NCBI RefSeq assembly: GCF_900215145.1
Contig: NZ_OBDO01000004.1
Coordinates: forward strand, 124,001 to 188,000
Length of the DNA stretch: 64,000 bases
Reading direction: 5' to 3'
Origin: Geodermatophilus sabuli
GTDB lineage: Bacteria > Actinomycetota > Actinomycetes > Mycobacteriales > Geodermatophilaceae
Every line of letters starts with the position of its first letter. Position 1 is the first letter of the stretch. The position numbers and the translations under genes were made by a program. This document shows positions 11,429-18,542 of this stretch, piece after piece. The notes beneath the pieces are model-generated. The model made no database searches and had not been told where the DNA came from. It saw nothing but the letters and a program-made list of their open reading frames with translations.

Positions 11429-12148
11429 TCAGCCCGTCCAGCCGGTCCCGAGCAGCCACCAGGTGCCGAGCAGCAGCGCGCCGACGTCGACGAGCAGGAA
11501 CAGCCCCACCCACAGCAGCGCGGGCAGGCGGGTGAGGCGGGCCAACTGGTCGGCGTCGGAGTCCGGTGCGACCCGGCGCCGGCGGGCGCGCTGGAGCTCG
11601 ACCACCGTCCTCGGGGCGGCCAGCAGCAGGAACCAGGTGCCCGCGGCGGCGAAGGCGGCCTGGCCGTCCGGTGGCAGCCACGTGGTCACGGCGGCCACCA
11701 CCGCGGCGGTCGCCAGCACCGACCACAGGCCGAACCAGTTGCGGATCTGCACCAGCAGCAGCGCGAGCAGGCCGAGCAGCGCCCACAGCAGCCCGACGGC
11801 GTACCCGGCCGCCAGCAGCGCGGCGGCGCCCAGGCCGAACAGGCCCGGACCCACGTAACCCGCGGCGCAGGTCAGCACCATACCGGGCCCGGTCGGCCGG
11901 CCCGCGGAGACGGTCAGCCCCGAGGTGTCGGAGTGCAGCCGGATGCCGGCCAGCCGCCGCCCGGTCACCAGGGCGGCCACCCCGTGCGCGCCCTCGTGCG
12001 CGATCGTCACCACGTTCCGCGCCGGTCGCCACAGCGCGGGGGTGCCGACGACGACCGCGGCCGCGATCAGGGCAGCGAGCAGCACCGGCGCAGGGAGGTC
12101 GGGCAGCGGGGTGGTCACCCGCGCCCAGAACCCCTCGACGACGTCCAC
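11429..12148 (-). CDS. M50-like integral membrane metalloprotease
   Basis: 239 residues with about six hydrophobic segments. The metalloprotease signature HEGAH occurs at VTIAHEGAHGVAALVTGRRL, and a possible third metal-ligand region follows in the later helices. It matches the M50B-like (site-2 protease-like) family that is widespread in actinobacteria and poorly characterised. The start is GTG 12148. The dispersed motif at 12207-12221 lies about 60 bases upstream. Its substrate is unknown. Confidence 0.82.
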   Translation of the reverse strand: MDVVEGFWARVTTPLPDLPAPVLLAALIAAAVVVGTPALWRPARNVVTIAHEGAHGVAALVTGRRLAGIRLHSDTSGLTVSAGRPTGPGMVLTCAAGYVGPGLFGLGAAALLAAGYAVGLLWALLGLLALLLVQIRNWFGLWSVLATAAVVAAVTTWLPPDGQAAFAAAGTWFLLLAAPRTVVELQRARRRRVAPDSDADQLARLTRLPALLWVGLFLLVDVGALLLGTWWLLGTGWTG

Positions 12149-12206
12149 GGGCGGAAGTCAACCGCACCGGCCTGGGAGCACCCCGTGACCCGCCGGAGCG
12201 GTTGAT

Positions 12207-12221
12207 CCGTTATCCCCAACA
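12207..12221 (+). repeat. Dispersed 15-base motif, copy 2
   Basis: Exact CCGTTATCCCCAACA, two bases downstream (minus-strand sense) of the ABC permease fragment's stop and upstream of the M50 gene. Confidence 0.75.
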
Positions 12222-12222
12222 C

Positions 12223-13002
12223 TCACTCGGCAAGACGGCGACGGGGCAAGAACACGGCGAGGAGCACGGATCCCCCGAGCAGTCCCGTGCACCAGGCGAG
12301 GGCGAGTGGACCGGCCGAGCCGACCGGCGTCCCGGTGAGCAGCCCGCGGACCGCCTCGATGACCGGCGTGATGGGCTGGTGCTCCGCGACGGCCCGGAGG
12401 ACGCCGGGCAGCGTCTCGGTCGGCACGAAGGCGCTGCTCAGGTAGGGGAGGAACAGCATGGCGAAGGTCAGCGCGTTGGCCGACTGCACGCTGGAGGCGA
12501 TCGCGCCCAGGCCGGCGGCCAGCCAGGACAGTGCCAGCACGTAGAGCAGCAGCAGGCCGAGCGCGGCCAGCCACTCCACCGGGCCGGCGTCCGGGCGGAA
12601 CCCCATGGCGAGTGCACCGGCGAGGACGACCGCCGTGGCCACCGCGTTGCGGGCGACGCTGGCCACCACGTGCCCGGTCAGCAGCGCGGAGCCGGCGATC
12701 GGCATCGACCGGAGCCGGTCCACCATGCCGCTGGTCATGTCGGCCGCGACCGCGGGCGCCGTCGACGCCGCGCCGAAGCCCACGCAGAGCAGCACGATGC
12801 CCGGGACGACGTAGGTCACGTAGGCCGCCCGGCCGGCGAGCGCGCCGCCGAAGACGTAGACGAACAGCGCCATCATCAGCAGCGGCAGCACGACCGCCAT
12901 GACCAGCGCCTCGACGTCGCGGCGGGACAGCCGGATGCAGCGGCCCGTGAGGGTCGCCGACTCGGCGACGGCCGCGGCGAGCCGCCGGCCGGCCTGGGCG
13001 AA
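12223..13002 (-). pseudogene. ABC-2 type permease (DrrB-like), 5' end lost
   Basis: The sequence from GRRLAAAVAESATLTGRC to the C-terminus LAVFLPRRRLAE matches a daunorubicin-resistance-type ABC-2 permease of about 255-260 residues with six membrane segments, including MVDRLRSMPIAGSALL and the LPYLSSAFVPTETLP loop. The homology stops abruptly at 13002-13000. There is no ATG or GTG in frame between that point and the internal VMAVVLPLL methionine, and the ATP-binding partner normally encoded beside it is absent. Three bases further the plus strand continues as the middle of a TetR regulator. I interpret this as the remnant of a deletion. Confidence 0.75.
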
Positions 13003-13005
13003 GGG

Positions 13006-13506
13006 GACTGGCGGCAGCGGCTGACCGCCTGGGCGCTGGGGGTGCTCGCCGTCCTGCGCCGGCACCCGTGGTTCCGCGACGTCGCCTTCGACGGCCCCCC
13101 CATGGGGCCGGGCAACCTCGCCTGGCTCGACCGGGGGCTGGCCGCCCTGGAGGACACCCCGCTGGACGACGGGCAGCGGATCGCCGTCCTCATGGGGCTG
13201 CTGCCGATGGTGCACGGACAGGCCCGGTTCACCGTCGACCTCGAGCGCGGGTACGCGGCGGACCCCGAGGGCGCCGGCCGCGGGTACGGCGCGACCCTCG
13301 GCTCCCTGCTGGACCCCGACCGCTTCCCGGCCCTGGCCCGCGCCGTCACCGCCGGGGTGTTCGACGCCGCCCCGCCCGGGGACGCCGGGGAGCTGGGGAG
13401 CGAGCTCGACACCGGCTTCCGCTTCGCCCTCGGCTGCTACCTCGACGGCGTGGCGGCCGTCATCGCCCGCAGCGCAAACCGGTCGCCCGCCCGGCCCGGC
13501 GGCTGA
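13006..13506 (+). pseudogene. TetR-family regulator, C-terminal ligand domain only
   Basis: The translated sequence beginning DWRQRLTAWALGVLAVLRRHPW, through GLLPMVHGQARFTVDLERGY and FALGCYLDGVAAVIA, matches the C-terminal domain of TetR regulators that control drug-efflux ABC systems. The N-terminal helix-turn-helix (about 60-80 residues) is missing: upstream sequence in this frame is the antisense of the permease fragment. Any start would have to be a GTG inside the domain (LGVLAV). Probably non-functional. Confidence 0.7.
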
Positions 13507-13519
13507 GACCATCGCCGGC

Positions 13520-14164
13520 ATGGACCTGCTGGGGTCGCTGCCGGCGTTCGTGCTGGCCGTCGTGCTGATCTCGGCCTCACCGGGGCCGGCGATGGCGCTC
13601 ATCCTCCGCCGGGCGGCCCTGCGCGGTCTCGGCGGCGCGGTGCCCACCGTGCTCGGCCTGGAACTGGGCCTCTACGCCTGGGCGCTGTTCGCCGGTGCCG
13701 GCTTCGCGGTCCTGGTCGCCGCCTCCGAGGTCGCCTACCTCGTGCTGCGGGTCGTGGGCGCGGCGGTGCTGCTGGTCCTCGGCATCAGGGCGTGGCGGAC
13801 GGCGTGGCGGGACCGCCGGACGCCCGACGCGCCCGTCCCGCCCGCGGCTGCGCTGGGCCGGCGCCGGTGGTGGGCGGCGTTCGGCGAGGGGCTGCTCGTC
13901 CAGCTGGCCAACCCCAAGGCCGCCGTCTTCATGCTGGCGTTCTACCCGCAGTTCGTGCCGGCCGACGGGCCGGTGTTCGCCACGACCGCGCTGCTCGGGC
14001 TGCTGCAGATCACCCTGGAGACCGGGCTCTACCTGGGCCTGGCCGCGGCGGTGGCCCGCGCGGGGGCGTGGTTCCGCCGGCCGCGGATCCGGCGGCGGCT
14101 GGAGGCGGTCACCGGCACCGTGCTCGTCGCACTCGGCGTCCGCGTCGCCGTCTCCGCCCGCTGA
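13520..14164 (+). CDS. LysE/RhtB family amino-acid exporter
   Basis: 214 residues and about six transmembrane helices. Family hallmarks are SASPGPAMALILRRAALRG near the N-terminus and GLLVQLANPKAAVFMLAFYPQFV in the middle. It exports amino acids or small metabolites through the cytoplasmic membrane; the substrate is unpredictable. ATG 13520 lies 13 bases after the TetR remnant, so it may once have belonged to the same locus. Convergent with the VOC gene, with a hairpin between. Confidence 0.9.
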   Translation: MDLLGSLPAFVLAVVLISASPGPAMALILRRAALRGLGGAVPTVLGLELGLYAWALFAGAGFAVLVAASEVAYLVLRVVGAAVLLVLGIRAWRTAWRDRRTPDAPVPPAAALGRRRWWAAFGEGLLVQLANPKAAVFMLAFYPQFVPADGPVFATTALLGLLQITLETGLYLGLAAAVARAGAWFRRPRIRRRLEAVTGTVLVALGVRVAVSAR

Positions 14165-14170
14165 GGGGCG

Positions 14171-14213
14171 GACGAGGCACCGGTGACGACGCCCCGGTGC
14201 TGCCGGCGTCGTC
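14171..14213. terminator. Bidirectional hairpin between lysE-like and VOC genes
   Basis: GCACCGG (14177-14183) pairs with CCGGTGC (14194-14200), with flanking GACGA/TCGTC able to extend the stem. It lies between convergent stops. Confidence 0.5.
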
Positions 14214-14236
14214 CCCCTTCGCGCTGGACGGGCCGG

Positions 14237-14599
14237 TCAGAGGGTGCGGGTCAGGTTGACCACGTTGCCGTCGGGGTCGGTGATGTGGGCGACCCGCTGA
14301 CCCCAGGGCATGTCGTTGGCCGGGCTCGGTGCCCGGCCGCCCAGCGCCTCGACCCGGGCCAGACGGGCGTCGACGTCGTCCACCTCGACGCTGAGCAGCA
14401 TGCGGCCGGGCTCGCCGGGGACGACCGAGGTGTCGGCCGACAGGCCGAGCTCGGAGTCGCCGAGCTGCAGGCCGACGTAGAAGACCGGCCCCTCCTCGGG
14501 GAAGCGCATCACCTCCGTGGCGCCCAGCAGGCCGGTGTAGAACGTGAGGAGCCGGTCGAGGTCGGCGGTGACGATGATCGGGCGGATCGTGCTCGGCAT
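14237..14599 (-). CDS. VOC (glyoxalase/bleomycin resistance) family protein
   Basis: 120 residues forming one pair of beta-alpha-beta-beta-beta modules. It begins MPSTIRPIIVTADLDRLLTFY and ends HITDPDGNVVNL, the typical VOC C-terminal strand. A metal-ligand pattern is incomplete, so substrate and reaction are unknown. An AGGAGGCCC ribosome site precedes the ATG. It is divergent from the toxin-antitoxin operon; the palindrome at 14661 lies in the shared region. Confidence 0.85.
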   Translation of the reverse strand: MPSTIRPIIVTADLDRLLTFYTGLLGATEVMRFPEEGPVFYVGLQLGDSELGLSADTSVVPGEPGRMLLSVEVDDVDARLARVEALGGRAPSPANDMPWGQRVAHITDPDGNVVNLTRTL

Positions 14600-14660
14600 G
14601 GGATGGGCCTCCTGGTCCAGTCGGTGTTGGAGGGCCGACGGTGCCGGGCTCCGCTTCTCA

Positions 14661-14675
14661 TCGTCACTGTGACGA
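14661..14675. promoter_or_regulatory. Palindrome upstream of the toxin-antitoxin operon
   Basis: TCGTCACTGTGACGA is a perfect 15-base dyad (odd centre). After a 6-base gap it is followed by GGGCTGGG; the same composite occurs upstream of the lipoprotein gene at 15690. It lies 20 bases before the -35 of the antitoxin promoter and may be an operator. Confidence 0.6.
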
Positions 14676-14692
14676 AAGGAGGGCTGGGCTGG

Positions 14693-14720
14693 TTGACTTA
14701 GTCCGACTTGGTCCTAGCCT
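14693..14720 (+). promoter_or_regulatory. Promoter of the vapBC-type operon
   Basis: -35 TTGACT (14693-14698), 16-base spacer, -10 TAGCCT (14715-14720), then six G and the ATG at 14727. This is a complete leaderless SigA-like promoter, the best one in the window. Confidence 0.75.
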
Positions 14721-14726
14721 GGGGGG

Positions 14727-14972
14727 ATGGCGCAGACGGTGAACGTCCACGAGGCGAAGACACACCTGTCCCGCCTGCTCGAGGCGGTCGAGCAGGGGGA
14801 GGAGGTCGTCATCGCCCGGGCGGGCAAGCCGGTGGCCCGCCTCGTCCCCGTCGCGGTGCGCCGCGAACCCCGGGTCCCCGGCACCTGGCGAGGGCGGGTC
14901 TTCATCGCCGACGACTTCGACGAGACACCGGAGAGCGTGCTGGCCGCCTTCCGGGGCGAGAGCGGCTCGTGA
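14727..14972 (+). CDS. Type II antitoxin, Phd/YefM (VapB-like)
   Basis: 81 residues. N-terminal MAQTVNVHEAKTHLSRLLEAV is the Phd/YefM dimerisation and DNA-binding domain, followed by GEEVVIARAGKPVARLVPV. The C-terminal tail, FIADDFDETPESVLAAFRG, is the expected toxin-wrapping segment. It overlaps the toxin start by four bases (GTGA), as is normal for translationally coupled pairs, and probably represses its own promoter. The pair sits just beside the dif-like site. Confidence 0.93.
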   Translation: MAQTVNVHEAKTHLSRLLEAVEQGEEVVIARAGKPVARLVPVAVRREPRVPGTWRGRVFIADDFDETPESVLAAFRGESGS

Positions 14973-15343
14973 CGCTGCTGCTCGACACGCACGTCCTGCT
15001 GTGGTGGCTCGGTGAGGACGATCGGCTGACCCCGACGATGCGGGAGGCGATCGCGGATCCGGGCGCGGCGGTGGCGGTGTCCGCCGCGTCGGCGTGGGAG
15101 ATGTCGATCAAGGCTGCCCTTGGCAAGCTCACGGCGCCGGAGGACCTGGTCGCGGAACTGGCGCATCACGGCTTCGACCCGCTGCCGGTCACCGTCGAGG
15201 ACGGGCTGGCCGCCGGCGCGCTCCCACGTCACCACGACGACCCCTTCGACCGGATGCTCATCGCCCAGGCCCGCCGGCGCCGGCTGGTGCTGGTCACCGC
15301 GGACCGGCGCTTCGCCGACTACGACGTCCTGACGCTGGCGTAG
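14969..15343 (+). CDS. Type II toxin, PIN-domain ribonuclease (VapC-like)
   Basis: 124 residues. The PIN acidic residues are visible as D6 (LLLDTHVLLWW), E44 (SAWEMSIK), D94 (DPFDRMLIAQA) and D112 (TADRRFADY). It is expected to be a Mg-dependent RNase neutralised by the upstream antitoxin. The start GTG overlaps the antitoxin stop. It ends 52 bases before the dif-like sequence, where mobile modules often accumulate. Confidence 0.93.
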   Translation: MTLLLDTHVLLWWLGEDDRLTPTMREAIADPGAAVAVSAASAWEMSIKAALGKLTAPEDLVAELAHHGFDPLPVTVEDGLAAGALPRHHDDPFDRMLIAQARRRRLVLVTADRRFADYDVLTLA

Positions 15344-15395
15344 CCGGTCGGGGAGGGTGGCGCGACAGCGGCAACCGGCGCTCCTGATCCTCGCT

Positions 15396-15423
15396 AGTTG
15401 ACATAATGTACATTATCGGCGGT
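15396..15423 (-). other. dif: dif-like XerC/XerD recombination site
   Basis: Read on the minus strand: left arm ACCGCCGATAA, central hexamer TGTACA, right arm TTATGTCAACT (11+6+11). The E. coli site is GGTGCGCATAA-TGTATA-TTATGTTAAAT (from memory), so the inner arms and the XerD-side TTATGT are the same. The palindromic core ATAATGTACATTAT is very AT-rich in a GC-rich region. The location in a gene-free stretch, and the bias of genes to its right toward the minus strand, fit a terminus. XerCD would resolve chromosome dimers here, activated by FtsK. Confidence 0.85.
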
Positions 15424-15689
15424 TTATCGCAGGCAGGCTGAGTGGGCCCCAGACGGCCTGCTCCGGCTCGGTTCGTCGGGCGTCCGGTCTGTTCCGTCGT
15501 GTCGACCGGGCCCGTGACCGTCCACCCGTCCGCCGTCCGCCGTCCGCCGTCCGACCGCGTCGGCCATGACCGGCACCCGACCTCCACCTGGACCCTTGAT
15601 GATCATGACCCGGTCGGATCGACACCCCGGGCAGCGTCCCCGAGTGCTCGTGCCCACCCCTTCCCCGGACCCGATCCATCCACCCACCA
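15424..15689. other. Gene-free stretch beside dif
   Basis: No convincing coding region on either strand between the dif-like site and the lipoprotein promoter. Contents: a short 7-base tandem repeat GTCCGCC (about 3.7 copies, 15528-15553) and an AT-richer TTGATGATCATGA near 15597. I see nothing else. Confidence 0.6.
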
Positions 15690-15708
15690 TTCCGTCACTG
15701 TGACGGAA
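15690..15708. promoter_or_regulatory. Palindrome upstream of the lipoprotein gene
   Basis: TTCCGTCACTGTGACGGAA is a perfect 19-base dyad. After its CGTCACTGTGACG core and six bases comes GGGCTGGG, as at 14662. The core GTCACTGTGAC occurs a third time at 52599. Probable operator. Confidence 0.6.
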
Positions 15709-15755
15709 ACAGGGCTGGGTCGGACGTTCGACGGGCGCGCCGTGCGGGTGCTGCA

Positions 15756-15761
15756 TAGGGT
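15756..15761 (+). promoter_or_regulatory. Leaderless -10 element
   Basis: TAGGGT, 7 bases, ATG at 15769. Confidence 0.5.
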
Positions 15762-15768
15762 CGGAGAC

Positions 15769-16011
15769 ATGCAACTCCGACGCCCGATCGCCGCACTGAT
15801 GACCGCCCTGGCGCTCTTCGGTGGCGGCGCGACGATGACCGCCTGTGAGGCCGCCGGGCAGGATCAGAACGACGGCACCACCGACAGCGGGGACCAGCCC
15901 GACGAGAACACCAACGAGGAGTCCGACCAGTCGCAGGACAACGTGCCCGACCTCACCGACCCGGAGGACGGCGTCGAGCAGGGCGAGGGCAACGAGGAGG
16001 ACGACGGCTGA
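15769..16011 (+). CDS. Small acidic secreted or lipid-anchored protein
   Basis: 80 residues. The basic N-terminus MQLRRP and hydrophobic segment ALMTALALFGGGATMTA precede Cys26, suggesting a signal peptide; the lipobox (TMTAC) is non-canonical, so lipidation is uncertain. The mature part is almost entirely Asp/Glu/Gln/Asn/Thr (SGDQPDENTNEESDQ), with no domain. A leaderless promoter and the 19-base palindrome lie upstream, linking its regulation to the toxin-antitoxin operon across dif. The function is unknown. Confidence 0.65.
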   Translation: MQLRRPIAALMTALALFGGGATMTACEAAGQDQNDGTTDSGDQPDENTNEESDQSQDNVPDLTDPEDGVEQGEGNEEDDG

Positions 16012-16018
16012 CGCGGGA

Positions 16019-16441
16019 TCAGCCGGCGGCGCGCTCGGAGACCCAGAGCCGGTCGAGCCGGCCGGTGGAGCGCACGAGATCGGCCAGGGACCGCTCCAGC
16101 TCGGCCTTGGTGGGGCGCTCGGTCAGCAGCGTCTGGACGTCCTCGAGGGCGCAGCGCAGCTGGTACAGCCGGTCCTGCAGGCCGTCCAGCTCCGCGCGGG
16201 TGACCAGGACGACGTCACCGGACAGGCCGGCCTTGGCCGTCGCCGACCGCTGCTCGTAGGCCCGCTGGCGGCACGCCTGCCCGCAGTACTGCCGCGGTCG
16301 CCCGACCGAACCCTGCTGCGGGAGCACCCGGCGGCACCACCCGCAGCGGCGCTCGGCTCCGCTCCCCTGCCGGGGGCTGGGGAGCCCGGTGCCGGTCGTC
16401 GCCTCCTCGTCGGTCACCTGGGTGGTGTGCTGCTTGGCCAC
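16019..16441 (-). CDS. Zinc-ribbon plus helical protein of unknown function
   Basis: 140 residues from GTG 16441. The central part has CGWCRRVLPQ...YCGQACRQRAYEQR, a Cys4-type zinc site (CxxC ... CxxxC) like those in short actinobacterial zinc-finger proteins. The C-terminal half (ELDGLQDRLYQLRCALEDVQTLL) is helical and could be a coiled coil. No enzyme motif. Seven bases separate its stop from that of the convergent lipoprotein gene; it is divergent from the MalY-like gene. The upstream start is not certain. Confidence 0.7.
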   Translation of the reverse strand: MAKQHTTQVTDEEATTGTGLPSPRQGSGAERRCGWCRRVLPQQGSVGRPRQYCGQACRQRAYEQRSATAKAGLSGDVVLVTRAELDGLQDRLYQLRCALEDVQTLLTERPTKAELERSLADLVRSTGRLDRLWVSERAAG

Positions 16442-16522
16442 GGTCCGCACGGTAGACGGCACCACTGACAGCACCGAGGGACACGCCCGACACGCGGACG
16501 CGGGCGCTGAGGGAGGAGCGCG

Positions 16523-17731
16523 GTGCCCCAGGAACCGGCGGCGGGGTTCGACGCCCTGACCGAAGAGGCGCTGCGCGCCGCGGGCGGGTTGAAGTGGACC
16601 CGCTACGGGACCGCGATCGGGGCGTTCGTCGCGGAGATGGACTTCGGCACCGCGCCGGAGGTCAGTCGGGTGCTGCACGAGGCCGTCGACCGGGGCGCCC
16701 TGGGCTACCTGACCGCGGAGGCGGCGTCGGCGATGGCCCGGGCCTGCGCGGGCTGGTACCGCGACCGCTACGGCTGGGCGCCGCCGCCGGAGTGGATCAC
16801 GCCGCTGTCCGACGTCGTCGCCGGGCTGCAGGCCGCGATCGAGTACTTCACCCCGCCCGGGAGCGCCGTCGTCCTGCCCACGCCGGCGTACATGCCGTTC
16901 CTGACCGTGCCCGGGCTGCTCGGCCGCGAGCTGATCGAGGTGCCCATGGTGGAGCGGGACGGCCGGGCCACCTACGACCTCGACGGCATCGCTCGCGCCT
17001 TCGCCGCCGGCGGGGCGCTGCTGGTGCACACCAACCCGCACAACCCGCTGGGGCGGGTCTTCGACGTCGAGGAGCAGCTGGCCCTGGCCGACGTCGTCGA
17101 GCGCGCCGGCGTCCGCGTGTTCGCCGACGAGATCCACGCGCCCCTGGTGTACCCGGAGGCGGCCCACCGCCCCTACGCGGGGCTCTCCCCCGTCACCGCC
17201 CGGCACACCGTCACCGCGACGTCGGCGTCCAAGGCGTGGAACCTGCCCGGCCTCAAGGCCGCCCAGCTGCTGCTGTCCGACGAGGCCGACGCCGAGCATT
17301 GGGCGCGGGTCGGCTTCCTCCCCGTGCACGGGGCCTCGACCCTCGGCGTCCTCGCCGCCACGGCCGCCTACACCGAGGGGCGGCCGTGGCTGGACGACGT
17401 CCTGGCCTACCTCGACGGCAACCGGCGGCGGCTGGGGCACCTGCTGGCCGAGCACCTGCCGCGGGTGCGGTGGAGCCCGCCGCAGGGCACCTACCTGGCC
17501 TGGCTGGACTGCCGCGCCCTGGGCCTGCCCGGGTCGCCCGGCGCGTTCTTCCTCGAGCGCGCCGGGGTCGCGCTCGTGGACGGCCCCGAGTGCGGAGCGC
17601 CCGGGGCGGGACACGTCCGGCTCAACCTGGCCACCCCGCGGCCGGTGCTGGAGCGGATCGTCGAGCGGATGGCCGCCGCGGTCGCCGGTCGGGTGGACGG
17701 GGCGGGCGGGGCCGGTGGAGCGAGGCCCTGA
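16523..17731 (+). CDS. MalY/PatB-family PLP-dependent C-S lyase/aminotransferase
   Basis: 402 residues, fold-type I PLP enzyme. MalY/PatB features: FVAEMDFGTAPEV near residue 32, TPAYMPFL, the HTNPHNPLGRVF segment, DEIHAPLVYP, and the PLP lysine in TSASKAWNLPGLKAA. The C-terminus carries HVRLNLATP. Such enzymes act as cystathionine beta-lyase or cysteine-S-conjugate lyase. The start is GTG 16523 after GAGGGAGGAG. It is followed by the GDPD gene after 34 bases, but that gene has its own -10. Confidence 0.9.
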   Translation: MPQEPAAGFDALTEEALRAAGGLKWTRYGTAIGAFVAEMDFGTAPEVSRVLHEAVDRGALGYLTAEAASAMARACAGWYRDRYGWAPPPEWITPLSDVVAGLQAAIEYFTPPGSAVVLPTPAYMPFLTVPGLLGRELIEVPMVERDGRATYDLDGIARAFAAGGALLVHTNPHNPLGRVFDVEEQLALADVVERAGVRVFADEIHAPLVYPEAAHRPYAGLSPVTARHTVTATSASKAWNLPGLKAAQLLLSDEADAEHWARVGFLPVHGASTLGVLAATAAYTEGRPWLDDVLAYLDGNRRRLGHLLAEHLPRVRWSPPQGTYLAWLDCRALGLPGSPGAFFLERAGVALVDGPECGAPGAGHVRLNLATPRPVLERIVERMAAAVAGRVDGAGGAGGARP

Positions 17732-17753
17732 CCGGCGCCGCACGGCGCGGCGT

Positions 17754-17759
17754 TAGCGT
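17754..17759 (+). promoter_or_regulatory. Leaderless -10 element
   Basis: TAGCGT, 6 bases, GTG at 17766. Confidence 0.5.
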
Positions 17760-17765
17760 GTCGGG

Positions 17766-18542
17766 GTGGTCCCCGCCCGGTACGCGTTCCTCGACGGGCC
17801 GACCCCCATCGCCATGGCCCACCGCGGTGGCGCGATCGAGCACCTGGAGAACTCCCTGCCGGCCTTCGAGGCCTGCGTGGCGCTGGGCTACCGCTACCTG
17901 GAGACCGACGTCCGGGTCACCGCCGACGGCGTGCCGATCGTCTTCCACGACGCCCTCCTCGACCGCGTCACCGACCGCACCGGCCGGGTCGACCAGCTGC
18001 CGTGGTCGGAGGTGTCCGCGGCCCGCATCGGCGGACGGGAGCCGATCCTGCGGCTGGAGGAGCTGCTCGGCGCGTGGCCCGACGTCCGGTTCAACCTCGA
18101 CATCAAGGCCGCCGGGGTGCTGGCGCCGCTGGTCCGGACCGTGCGGCGGCTGCGCGTCGAGGACCGGATCTGCCTGGGCTCGTTCTCCGACGCGCGCATC
18201 GCCGCGGCTCGCCGGCTGTTCGGCCCGTCGGTGTGCACCTCGCTGGGCCCGCGCGGGGTGGCCGCGCTGCGGCTGTCGTCCTACTCCCCCCGCGCCGCGG
18301 GCCTGGTGCGCATCCAGGCCGGCTGCGCCCAGGTGCCGCTGCAGCTCGGGGGGCGGGCACTGGTCGACGAGCGGTTCCTGGCCGCCGCGCACGCCCGCGG
18401 CCTGCAGGTGCACGTGTGGACGGTCGACACCGAGGCGGAGGCGGCGGCGATGCTCGACCTGGGCGTGGACGGCGTGATGACCGACCGCCCGGCGATGGTG
18501 CGGGAGCTGCTGGAGAAGCGCGGCCAGTGGTCGCCGCGGTGA
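17766..18542 (+). CDS. Glycerophosphodiester phosphodiesterase
   Basis: 258-residue TIM-barrel enzyme. The catalytic pattern is clear: AMAHRGGAIEHLENSLPAF (HRG...EN), LETDVRVTADGVPIVFHD (E-x-D, catalytic His), FNLDIK, and the final DGVMTDRP. It hydrolyses glycerophosphodiesters to glycerol 3-phosphate and an alcohol. No signal peptide, so cytosolic. It overlaps the following acyltransferase by four bases, pointing to a coupled phospholipid-turnover role in which the released glycerol 3-phosphate could be re-acylated. Confidence 0.92.
   Translation: MVPARYAFLDGPTPIAMAHRGGAIEHLENSLPAFEACVALGYRYLETDVRVTADGVPIVFHDALLDRVTDRTGRVDQLPWSEVSAARIGGREPILRLEELLGAWPDVRFNLDIKAAGVLAPLVRTVRRLRVEDRICLGSFSDARIAAARRLFGPSVCTSLGPRGVAALRLSSYSPRAAGLVRIQAGCAQVPLQLGGRALVDERFLAAAHARGLQVHVWTVDTEAEAAAMLDLGVDGVMTDRPAMVRELLEKRGQWSPR

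Noticed and set aside
15396-15423. Ordinary promoter reading TTGACA near 15398 with a downstream -10
   Set aside because: The TTGACA and the AT-rich core are explained by the dif arms; a suitable gene start is absent within 300 bases downstream.
15528-15553. GTCCGCC short repeats as a CRISPR array
   Set aside because: 7-base contiguous units without spacers; simple slippage repeat.
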